Below are positions 9,901 to 16,000 of a stretch of 17,644 bases of DNA, in pieces. The notes below the pieces were generated by a model. That model did not search any database, was not told the DNA's origin, and saw only the letters and a list, made by a program, of their open reading frames with translations. The translations under genes and the position numbers were made by a program. How positions within the stretch are numbered: position 1 is the stretch's first letter; each line of letters opens with the position of its first letter. This stretch comes from Nanobdellota archaeon (GTDB lineage Archaea > Nanobdellota > Nanobdellia > Woesearchaeales > GW2011-AR15): NCBI GenBank assembly GCA_018815145.1, contig JAHIYL010000126.1:1-17644 (forward strand). Reading direction: 5' to 3'.

Positions 9901-10868
9901 TACTTCAATTTTTTTATCCTAATTCTCTTGATGTTTTTCCCAAAAACTACAGTATCAACATCATATTCACCATACGGAATCTCCTCGTTCTGATCAAATT
10001 CAATATCGCCTTTTCTAAACTTGATCTGAGAATTGATCTTTGTTCCAACTCGATTCCTGACCTCAATATTTTTTTTTAGTGACTGCTGTCCAGTACTTCT
10101 ACTCAGGTTCAAGAGAAGCTCCTTTACGGATTCTATTTCATTCAGAGTGTCAAGTTCATTTTCTTCATCCTCATGAATCTCTTCAAGGATAGTATCTGTC
10201 CCTACATAGAATTCTTTGCTTTCAACCAGAATATTATCCCCATCATAAAGTTGGATAAAAAACAATCCCTCTGATTTTGGTGAGAACTTAAGTTCACTTA
10301 TGCCATCATCTAAAAATAAATATTTTTCAGATTTGGACACAATGATGATACTATGATTTCCAAGAGTATTATTGAATTGAAGTACCACTGTCTCATTTAG
10401 ATTGTAAATGGATTTTTCCAGATTGATGACTGGTGTGAATCTGTAATAATCATTCCTTTCAAAAAGTATTGGTTCTAGCACAATATCAGGTGTTTCCTGT
10501 GCTTCTGCAATATTGAGAACCAAAAAATTCCGCTCATCAATTACATCTTGGCTATCAATATCCATCAATTCAACCCTGTATTCACCTGTTTCCTTAGGTC
10601 TGAATTTTGTCACAAGTTCAGGAGTACCAAAAAACCTGTAAGCATTCACATCATGATAAATTGTAAGTTGTGTATCCGCAAGATTCTCAATATTCAAAGA
10701 AATATTTATCTCTTCACCAACAAAAACACTGTCAGATGAAAATGAGATTACTTCACTATTCTGTGCATATGCAATTGAGAAAAAAAAGACAAATGATATA
10801 ACAAAAACTACAAAAAACAATTGAAATGCATATGTTTGCAAATTTCTTTTTTTTTGTTTTTGTTCCAT
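906..10868 (-). CDS. Giant secreted multi-domain surface protein A (frameshifted near its C-terminus)
   Basis: 3320 aa as read, about 3589 if joined to 100-825. The signal peptide has a basic start (MEQKQKKR), a hydrophobic core at 15-31 and likely cleavage at AYA35|Q36, which fixes the ATG start. In order: N-terminal beta-rich region of unclear family, 36-630, with an acidic helical stretch near 226-256; three H-type-lectin-like repeats, 636-928; Ig-like, 930-1030; a region with 42 Cys, 1066-1508; two Ig-like, 1513-1712; DUF2341, 1798-1905, then a concanavalin-like sandwich to about 2118; PKD-like, 2176-2274; four Ig-like, 2276-2673; second DUF2341, 2728-2835; a second lectin-like triplet, 2836-3120; Ig-like, 3193-3287; CARDB, cut by the frameshift. 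DUF2341 and ConA-like folds are typical of carbohydrate-binding surface proteins, so an adhesin or recognition role is inferred. No catalytic motif was recognised. No transmembrane helix follows the signal peptide. Confidence 0.93.
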   Translation of the reverse strand: MEQKQKKRNLQTYAFQLFFVVFVISFVFFFSIAYAQNSEVISFSSDSVFVGEEINISLNIENLADTQLTIYHDVNAYRFFGTPELVTKFRPKETGEYRVELMDIDSQDVIDERNFLVLNIAEAQETPDIVLEPILFERNDYYRFTPVINLEKSIYNLNETVVLQFNNTLGNHSIIIVSKSEKYLFLDDGISELKFSPKSEGLFFIQLYDGDNILVESKEFYVGTDTILEEIHEDEENELDTLNEIESVKELLLNLSRSTGQQSLKKNIEVRNRVGTKINSQIKFRKGDIEFDQNEEIPYGEYDVDTVVFGKNIKRIRIKKLKYTGDYELKMDDLDIREINEKQVISGFAIDPSALDFEQADISIVASGTELWKCKNFEFDNQICFGEWVKVRDLVPGEVYSIKIDGTDPGFIETGVAIVNSLKPIYRNGEEAELYMVVLDKSGYLADADVFLRISAPDANNFDLSTQSGNIIRQRKGVYKAVFTHTYDAGFYSLEVRALGNKVDSNLTSSFLVQDFYEFEVSRESPLFIDPWQGPFQTSIRVVSYVDVETFNFNEKLPSDLILLEYGSGLPVTTIDGEILLTWYDLTNNSIVHYKAQAPLKTPDLLELGESYIEYEGGIFYEARPWYIAVDPAVVFKMETQLITDVGEDWMTANFHYNYIDPIVIATLEPSSSQNPDTSPISLRIRNVTSSTVEIRMMIIPHTSGTGLNYSDNKIYLLVTEAGYWSGISGMPTVEAGKHTTGTVGSKSAWSADVVSLDASWSGTAEYFHNPVTDNDPDWIESWTRGSATANPPTVSDFRLALNSMEVDPEDSHSSETIHYIVIGRASGTVSTDNGDVAWKAGRTADTIQQYNHNNLELHTFGQAPVWGVTDQLAMDGGDGGAANWEDSPFTATQIEPYIQEDRWTDTDITHSAEEVSYFIADALFRYDNNKPPNVTSLIIPADETSMGSVPVQFSFIVEDEEVSTLPNCSLYTNESGTFGPVATIYYVLNGTESNIYHDPGDGDILWNIYCYDNIGDNGFHFVNYSLTVSAAPVITVNSIEGDLTETYEFEDETPIVNATITRNTTCFISEFDETFSDMVDNGRINCGIYERNVSKICEYTNSLSAGQGTDYLYMSCNTTQGIENNNTNNKNMLINVLCDAHADCPTTQFCFDSTQSCEDDYIPGISCESVGIGAVPADEICQIGKFSTQPSAICINDSSYSYTGWYCTSDDDDCVYNYNEYDLNYSLCIGGTNDFRVCENENEWGSISYCSELNEGEDMLATASTHTNYNCSYYASPQTCLSGDLDLGVYGCQGNPTDCGDYIYVGGGSCGTLLADCDVGCGGECDQDNSTAPGIIGQDCLFDKTCNTFCNWDYDTEEAPEFCINDNNGGSCAYWDRKRPTFEETCYYTQTCVDIDGSGLSDSGTLRANYCDFCNATGNQNGDYAPAPNVSCSGNCPNTGTLYYDIGGTPTDRRDDCVNGTGTIYSDSLTIGDIWNGSSPGMCDNTECDLDCVTLFGQCLAGVCSCTDIDDPTIILISPADDYWDSDGTITYTYNASDYGSGIENCSLLVNGSVAATNFSVYEDEYNTFSDTNIDGFYDWQIECYDDSSEYNNNISEARIFGIDGGDPIVGNPWTNGTTYKVSDLICLNATASDALSGIYRVYASILLPTGSAEQVDMYDDQVTACDDVIGDGVYSVEYEIKYSGDFNWSDLYAIDRAGNSVSAFYGYFWNVTEGGILNANMSVPIADLEINESEGNFQYVQTCNATCDWGFVDCDGVELYVEYFKDDTWGQASTLTTEISTEIDSYDCGDLKAVQAPWWNESYLNRQQMRVKAQSAVAANHVIRVDFDTSGDSFQDNANDLRIVYWNGSNNIEVDRQVFQPNTSQSAIWFVIGESLSANSSNYNYYLYYGNENATDPKNNQSKIWLFYDDFSDGTYTDKWGYTAAAGGIAVASATNPWSGVSYVMDVGTACQTTYTKILTSELSPIRDMASRMLWMDNPGSTCGGDSPDADGVVGLQGSATTAYDGILVERDTDTGFHFDRGATGPTYDDPGDYSPFNVWQWSETRTYGTEASGVQAKYWAYTDIEPSVYKLTATDWANGHTATAGQPFARVASGRAHIAVVMVRPTVEFEPITQMKGEDDVGSTGNTTCQHSFTVTSGEESGNNTFGIRCRATSTNSEYAYSDNVTLTINDHPYADFFYPTNGTWLVGVEAFNASSSYDFDGTINNYLFEFDDNSGFTSPQTLCSTSDENCTFNTIQQTECLNNSLACYLRITVTDNDGLDWNNTIIVGFDTAGPVVTLGNPVNFTNVSSDYVVDATATDYENDVDVVTFEYRENATATWVLINTDDRSPYQRTWNISPLSDGNEYEVRAYANDTSGNIGNYDVHYNMTIDRTGPAVSLGNPPDDYRTNDIDMSFFYEMNDYLSEGGDCIFYLDDVLTSSTLDIIESSEYNFTEYSFDEDTFYWYINCTDSLGNENMSAVRNVSFDRTGPVTTIDELGSYDEAQGGSVILNASIIDAGVGDIGFTIFEYRNDEFSSWQQACNDTGIDFGIAACTWDISTFIDRNSYQIRAYSNDTVDNMGGYDTHTNITIDNNGPGITLLSPTYASVDGDGNVYFQYSVVDNSSQIQNCSLYIDNVLNETIFSPMLQSETLQYNITNMSDGDYYLNISCWDDFGIENHQAWSETRLITIEIRYEMDIDVSTEKFAYEKGNQENDIVDIITNVTDYFNNPLESSIVLDIIRSNNPYIWWNDSWDYRKLVTIEAPSNNKTNIKLEFTVDTEQLINENKMRSDCADARFADLDGEAFIYTYVSGCDTASTVFYVSLNLTKDQETDFFVYYGNLAATSESQNFASTTILGETGTYNTSNFQNVSLVFDNYYSSTPYIFLTPVSQNEDASQDDNAPIPVVHQISGTGAIVTTCIDENNAPTCPTAGYVDEEVHYFVINSELCDDFDWMDCGIQYNEHTHAPDTIISYDKTFSNVPYVFGSVQSYHQLSDEIGAMVWFDTSTTSQVEMKGCTHIDAIAPNDEDACDADKPHEDMAWIAIDPVLHEIQTIQMGFTNIDASQWDAITWTANYTNPRIMVTQNDDDGGQDTQYVRARDIYTATPDIRYCEVDDTYDYCDSHNDEIVRWFTVEDGDIIIYNGNSSFSAEYSIGGEEEHILRIEDATDITGIFEYGWNFAGQKISNYTAISYATKPKYYDAWNHSFFEVKLDSTGPNVSLTLPLNGSSSNSTVTFRYLVNDTLSTIANCSLFIDDEKYTYDDTIIEDEIQFFYPFIPGGGWHKWSVSCTDYYGNSNLSQPRWIFIKPPDLYILSEYIMINSSDYAEGQNITINATLLI
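1509..2363 (-). repeat. Second triplet of H-type-lectin-like repeats in protein A
   Basis: Residues 2836-3120 again hold three units, with closing strands DEEVHYFVIN (about 2917), EDMAWIAIDP (about 3019) and DEIVRWFTVEDG (about 3107). Openings such as SNFQNVSLVFDNYYSSTPY and FSNVPYVFGSV match the 'F...Y..P.V' start of H-type lectins, and AWIAIDP matches the 'WxAIG' closing strand. The internal symmetry with the triplet at 8085-8963 supports one family. Confidence 0.6.
2364..2687 (-). other. Second DUF2341 domain of protein A
   Basis: Residues 2728-2835 begin YIWWNDSWDYRKLVTIEAP and run through KLEFTVDTEQLI, DARFADLDGEAFIYTYVSG and DFFVYYGNLAATS. The WW(N/x)xSWxYRKxVTI start and the FxVYYGN ending are the DUF2341 hallmarks. 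It feeds directly into the second lectin-like triplet. Confidence 0.8.
5154..5477 (-). other. First DUF2341 domain of protein A
   Basis: Residues 1798-1905 start with the diagnostic WWNESYLNRQQM and continue with HVIRVDFDTSGD, DLRIVYWNG and NYYLYYGNENAT, ending at the DDFSDG transition. This is the DUF2341 pattern of secreted archaeal and bacterial proteins. The following 200 residues (to about 4515) look like the concanavalin/LamG-like sandwich that often accompanies it, including GRAHIAVVMVRPTVEFEP. Confidence 0.75.
6345..7673 (-). other. 42-cysteine region of protein A
   Basis: Residues about 1066-1508 hold 42 Cys by hand count, while the first 1000 residues of the protein have only a few. 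One part (CDAHADCPTTQFCFDSTQSC) looks like the 'DC...C....C' pattern of Dickkopf-like Cys-rich modules; the rest shows no repeat I can name. Multiple disulfides imply an oxidising extracellular location and a rigid, protease-resistant segment between Ig-like domains. Confidence 0.7.
8085..8963 (-). repeat. First triplet of H-type-lectin-like repeats in protein A
   Basis: Residues 636-928 contain three units of roughly 90-100 aa. Each closes with an acidic-hydrophobic-aromatic strand: KIYLLVTEAGYW (about 714-725), ETIHYIVIG (about 816-824) and EEVSYFIAD (about 914-922). The first unit opens with WMTANFHYNYIDPIVIA and has NPDTSPISLRIRNVT in the middle. This is the order seen in H-type lectin folds (paired strand, then 'P.V.A', then 'R..N.T', then 'W.AIG'). 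The family call is from memory of the motif layout, not a search. Confidence 0.55.
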
Positions 10869-10888
10869 TTTTGTTTGTTAATAATTCA

Positions 10889-10895
10889 GTATATG
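10889..10895 (-). promoter_or_regulatory. Possible TATA element ahead of giant gene A
   Basis: The 39-nt gap between the 725-aa gene and giant gene A is AT-rich and has no Shine-Dalgarno. The minus strand carries CATATAC centred about 24 nt before the ATG. That is roughly where an archaeal TATA box would lie for a leaderless transcript beginning at the start codon. The motif is short and the region AT-rich, so this is tentative; read-through from the upstream gene is equally possible. Confidence 0.25.
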
Positions 10896-10907
10896 ATTCT
10901 GATGGAT

Positions 10908-13085
10908 CTACAGTTTATCTTCAATTTTTTCAAGAACAGATATAATTTCATCAATATTGTATGCAAGTTCCAGTTTGAACATCATTTTTTTCTCTGATGA
11001 AATTTTTGTCTTGTCAGACAATATTACAATGATGTTTACAAGAAAAGGATTATTGTACTTTGACTTAAGTGAATTTTTTAGTGTCCCTCTTGTAAATTCT
11101 CCATCAACACCAGATATCTCTCTTAAAAAATCATTCATAATTTCTTTGAATTCCTTGCTTAATTCATCATCACTGTATCTAAAAGGTATGCTGGATTTTA
11201 ATTCATGCAATCTCTTTAAGACTTTTTCTCCTATCTCTTTTCCTTTTTCTGTTCCTTTTCCAAATAATCTTGGCATTTTTTCATTCAAAGCTACAAAAAG
11301 GTCCATCTTATTTTTGGATAATACCTTCTTTGAACCAAATATAACAAATCTCACAATTAGGAATGTTATCAAAACACCTAAGATTATACCAAGTATCTTC
11401 AGTATCCCCTGCCCGATACATTTTTTACATGGACCTCCGCAGTCTTTTCCTGTTTCACCCTGGTTTTTGATTCCATCAAAACAGGTCTCACATGAAACAC
11501 ATGGGCCTCCGCAATCAACATCTTCTTCACGTTGATTCTGTATCATATCCACACATGTTGGACATGGTTCACATGGACCACCACAATCAACTCTTTCTTC
11601 ACCCTGATTCATCTTGTAATCATTACATGTAGGTTCAATACATATCGTATCCAAACAGTTGAAACTTGAACAATCATCATGCCTGGTACACCCTCTTCCC
11701 GTACCACACGGAGTGCAGACTTTGCCACCACAATCAGTATCTGTCTCATCTTGATTCTGAATATCATCATTACAATTCGGGCATGGAAAACAAGGACCAC
11801 CACAATCAATCCCTTCTTCACCCTGGTTCAAAATACCATCACTACACCCAGGACATGGTTTGCAGATACCACCACAATCTACCCCTTCTTCACCCTGATT
11901 TTTCAAGCTATCAAAACATGTTGCATTGAAATCACACTCAGCATTTTCCATCACCTTATCCCCATCATTGCATGAATTAATATCAATGCACTCCCTAAAT
12001 TTAATACCTGTAGGAAGACAATTTGACCACTCTGTGCAGTTAACTGACACTTCGCAGTCTTTTTTCTTGCCAAGGTTGAAAAATTCATTAATATCCTGGT
12101 TTTGCAGGACCTTGATTTTGAACTCATTGCTTGTCCTATTCATACTGTATGGATCTGTTGCAACAAACACGATGCTTGCAGCTGCAGTATCATTTGTCTT
12201 TGATGTGAATGACACATCCCCTGCTGCATTGACATCGACATCATAATACAGTGAAAAATTTGAGGGTCTGTTATCTGTGAAAAAATATGTAAACATAAGC
12301 TTGTCATTGTCAAGTTCATCAAAATAATCATTAAGATTATACAGTTCGATTTCCTGATATGGTGAAAGCACGATATCAGGAAGATTATATTTGAGTGCCG
12401 GCGGCCTGTTCACATTTCTCACTATCACATCCCATTCCTGCTCTGACCAAAGCCCGTTCTTGTCTGTGACATTCACTGTGATTCCATGGCTTCCTGAATC
12501 CTCAAACCCAGGTGAATATACAATCTCTTTTGATATTGCCTTTTCAATGCCATCAACATACCACCTATAGCTATAGACATTATTTTTCTCAATTGCTGAA
12601 GTGACATTTACCGTGAATCTCATGAAACTTCCTTCATCTACAAAGACTTCAGCTGATCCTGGATAATATTCAGTAATCTTTGGCTTGTCAAACACGTTCA
12701 CCGATACGAGCACACTATCAAAACAATCAAATTCATTCACCGCCAGAAACATAAGTTTGTGCTTTCCAATATCCTTGTCAGTGGGTGTGAAGTTTATCTC
12801 GCCTGTTGACGAATTCATTCTGAAATTCCTGAGGCTTGATTGCACCAGAGCATAGGAAAATATGACTGAATCAAAGTTGTTATTCTCAATGTCCATATCA
12901 TAATAAAATACCTGATCTTCATATAGAACGAGTGCAGGCTCAATTCTTATCTTTGGATTTCGCGTGATATCGCAATTCTCTGCATATACAGTCATCATGG
13001 TGCATACTAATAAAAAAAGCACTGGCACAAGTATTTTGTTTGCAATTTTTTTTTCCATCTTATTCTTGTTCTGGTTTTGAAGCAT
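10908..13085 (-). CDS. Type I membrane protein with Cys-rich DCGG-repeat stalk and cytoplasmic tail
   Basis: 725 aa. The signal peptide spans about 11-35 (cleavage at VYA35|E36). The ATG is 3 nt past the TGA of the upstream gene; Met10 (MEKKIANK) is an equally good start for the signal peptide. The ectodomain has cadherin/He_PIG-like beta-sandwiches (36-330), including STGEINFTPTDKDIGKHKL, then a thrombospondin-1-like motif (CTEWSNC...FRECIDINSC, 350-372), then six DCGG repeats (389-556) and a membrane helix at 561-583. Lys and Arg after the helix predict the C-terminus inside. The tail (586-725) is Lys/Glu-rich and mostly helical, with FTRGTLKNSLKSKY and SVLEKIEDKL; it recalls small helical tails on other membrane-anchored prokaryotic proteins but has no family I can name. 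Lying between two giant secreted proteins, it may anchor them or sense their binding. No enzyme motif is seen. Confidence 0.92.
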   Translation of the reverse strand: MLQNQNKNKMEKKIANKILVPVLFLLVCTMMTVYAENCDITRNPKIRIEPALVLYEDQVFYYDMDIENNNFDSVIFSYALVQSSLRNFRMNSSTGEINFTPTDKDIGKHKLMFLAVNEFDCFDSVLVSVNVFDKPKITEYYPGSAEVFVDEGSFMRFTVNVTSAIEKNNVYSYRWYVDGIEKAISKEIVYSPGFEDSGSHGITVNVTDKNGLWSEQEWDVIVRNVNRPPALKYNLPDIVLSPYQEIELYNLNDYFDELDNDKLMFTYFFTDNRPSNFSLYYDVDVNAAGDVSFTSKTNDTAAASIVFVATDPYSMNRTSNEFKIKVLQNQDINEFFNLGKKKDCEVSVNCTEWSNCLPTGIKFRECIDINSCNDGDKVMENAECDFNATCFDSLKNQGEEGVDCGGICKPCPGCSDGILNQGEEGIDCGGPCFPCPNCNDDIQNQDETDTDCGGKVCTPCGTGRGCTRHDDCSSFNCLDTICIEPTCNDYKMNQGEERVDCGGPCEPCPTCVDMIQNQREEDVDCGGPCVSCETCFDGIKNQGETGKDCGGPCKKCIGQGILKILGIILGVLITFLIVRFVIFGSKKVLSKNKMDLFVALNEKMPRLFGKGTEKGKEIGEKVLKRLHELKSSIPFRYSDDELSKEFKEIMNDFLREISGVDGEFTRGTLKNSLKSKYNNPFLVNIIVILSDKTKISSEKKMMFKLELAYNIDEIISVLEKIEDKL
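11418..11921 (-). repeat. Six Cys-rich DCGG repeats forming a membrane-proximal stalk
   Basis: Residues 389-556 of the 725-aa protein repeat the pattern C-x-D-x-I/M-x-N-Q-x-E-x(4)-D-C-G-G-x-C-x-x-C about every 25 aa. Units 3 and 4 are separated by an insert of about 25 aa (GRGCTRHDDCSSFNCLDTIC) with its own disulfide pattern. The similarity is visible in the DNA as well: a shared ACCACCACAATC core recurs on the plus strand near 11578, 11797 and 11868. Similar DCGG repeats are common in secreted prokaryotic surface proteins. The array ends right at the membrane helix. Confidence 0.85.
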
Positions 13086-13088
13086 TAA

Positions 13089-16000
13089 TCATTTCAATTC
13101 AGTATAGAGAGCCACTGTATTCCTATCAGGACCCTTATATTGTCTCAGGTTGGCAGGGATCTTGAATTCAAAATCATATGTACCATATGCTCCTACCTGT
13201 CCCTCATTCACCCGCGTCACAAATACAATTTCCTGAGTCCCATCATAAATTCCACCGGCGGCCTGACTAGTCGAATCCCACAAAATGCCTGTCATGAAAT
13301 TAGAGGTGTTGGTCGAATTCACGACAGGTACCATTGTTACTGTCTTGCCAAAGATTACAAAAGTATCAACATTTGCAGGCTGCATATATCTTGTCCATGT
13401 TTTATTGATGCTGTCTGTATGGTTTTCTGTCTTCATAGAGATATCAAGCTCATAAAAGTCATTGAAATCAGACTGATTTGTAGAATTTCTTCCAAGAGCT
13501 GCAAGGCTCCCCCAATTGATATAGCTGTCATAGTCCGCTGCAAAGATATTGCTGTCAGTATAGTTTTCTGCATCCCATTCGAACACAGTCATATTGGTCG
13601 AGTTCTGCTTGATATTCAGAATTCCTGATAGACTGCCTACCATAGTGTGATATTCAGTTATTGTAAGAGTGTTGTATGCAAAATTATTATCTTCATCTAT
13701 CTCAATAATGCTTCCGCCTGTCTCAATCGGAGGATCGACAAGCACATAGAACTTGTATTCTCCTGGTGCTCCGCCAATCCATGAGACAGACACAGTCACA
13801 TTTGATTTTGATGTTATATTTACACTGAAGTTCCCGTTTATTTGTATGCCATCAGAATAGTTTAGATTCGTGTCGTTGACAACAATAAACTGGATGATGA
13901 CATCGTCAGCATTTGTCTCTCCTGTATTGAAGACAGAAGCGTTGATCGTGATATTCTCTCCTTCTTTCGGCATGCTTGTATTGAACATGATATTGGATGA
14001 ATTCAATGTAAGGTCAGGCAGAGGCACAGTGAAATACCATGTCTCACTTGTGTTGGTATTGCCTGCAAGGTCAATGCAGGTAACATTCCAGTAGTGTGTG
14101 CCTGATGTTAGGATCTGCTTGATGAAATTGTTTTCAGTTCCATTAGTAGCATTAATCCCTTCCCAGATAACACTGCTGTCCAAAGACAGATTGCAGGTAA
14201 TATTGACAGCAAGGTTATCATAGGAAGTGAAATTGAATAAAATGGTATTGTTCGTGGTCTCCAATGTGTCCTGAGGATCATGCAGTTCAATACTTGGGTC
14301 TATTGTATCAACATATATCTCTATCCCGCTTGAGTTTTTCCTGTTGCCCGCATTGTCCAATGCCTCAAGTATTATGGTATGCAACCCATCTGCAAGAGCA
14401 AGCAGGTTTGTTGAATTATGCGTTGCATTGCCAGCGACTCCTTGCTTATTGATACTGCCATCTGCATAGAAAGTGAAGTTCAGGAGATCATCCATATTGT
14501 CAGTGATATTGAACAATATCAGAGGTGTTGCTGCATTGAACCATGTCTGGTTCTGTGTCTCAATAAAAGGCTCAGGAAGAGCAAGATCCACATAGAGTGA
14601 CCTTGTCACTGAGGTGTTATACAGGTACAACGAAGTATTGTCAAAGCATTCGATGCTCCAGTTATAAGTGCCGCTGTCAAAAATTACAGTGAAATTGCTG
14701 ACACCTGAATTTTCCAGTTCGTTTCCGGTCTTTGTTGCATTAATTTCATTGTCAATGATCAGTGAACAGTTTTCAAGGCCGGTCGCATCGCTTGCATTGA
14801 AATAGAATATTGTTGTCGCCAGGTTGGTCCAGTTATTGTTGCCAGGAGATATCAGGCCTATCTCCGGTGCAATATATACATTGAAGCTCCTGGTCTCGCT
14901 TGTGTTGATATTGTTCACATTCGTGTCATATCCGCCGTCCCAGCAAGTCACATTCCAGTAATGCGCACCTTCAGAAAGGTCTGTTGCATCAATAGATGAC
15001 ACTGTGTTGTTAGCAACATAGAATGTCGATGTGTGTACAGAGGAATCTAATGTCAGATTGCAGGTCAGGTTTGTGTCAAGATTATCAAGTACTGTGAAAT
15101 TGAGCTGTGTGTTTGTCACTGAGAAATTCTCAGCTTCCGGCGGATAATTGAATATGATTGTTGGTTCGGTTAAGTCTATAAAAATGATTATGGATGATGA
15201 ATTTTTCCTGTTACCTGCTTCATCCAGAGCCTCAAGAACAAGCTCATATTCTCCTTCTGAAAGTGCTGCCAAAATGACTGATGTTGATACTTCATCAGTT
15301 GCAGTACTGATATTTTTTGCCTCACCGTCAACAAAAAGAGTATAATTTATCTCTGTGTCAAGGTTATCATCTATATTGAACCATATCTCAGGTGTCTGAT
15401 TGTTGAAATAAGTGAGGTTATGTGTCTCAAATACAGGCTCAGGATCTGTAACATCAACATTTAATGCAATAATCTCTGAATCCTTAATCCTTCCGAGATA
15501 ATCCTGTGCCCTGACAAAAACAGAATGTATTCCTTCGCTAAATGTGATATTCAAGAGGTTGAAATTTGTATCGCTAACTGTGCCGTTCTGCCCATTGGGA
15601 ACTGAATCAACATATATTGAATAATTTATTACACCACCTGTAAAGTCAACAAGACTAAAATTGAATTCATTAATCAGAGCATTTGTCCACGTATTGTTTT
15701 CAGGAGAAAAGATGGTTGAACTTAGGACAGTGATGTTAACAGTAGCATTGTTGTTCGTCTCATTAAGTTCTCCTATGCTGTTCAATGGATCTGCAACAAC
15801 CCATATGTCATGATATCCTGATGTGATGTTCCAAGTCACATTGAATATCGCACTCGCTCCTATTCCTATGCTTCTTGTATCATTGCCGATATTTATGCCG
15901 CTTCCTGGCACACCGTCCCAGAAGCTGACCAGAACATTTGATGCCGGATTTCCTCCAATATTTGTGATGTTCGCAAATACTGTTATGTTCTCAAAAAGGT

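Noticed and set aside
10063..10080. Internal T9 run as a terminator
   Set aside because: On the coding strand it is A-rich (Lys codons) and lies within the open frame of giant A, so it would not end the minus-strand transcript.
13000..13085. Lipoprotein signal in the 725-aa protein (Cys28 in LFLLVCTMM)
   Set aside because: The residue before Cys is Val, not Gly, Ala or Ser, and a normal cleavage site follows at VYA|E.
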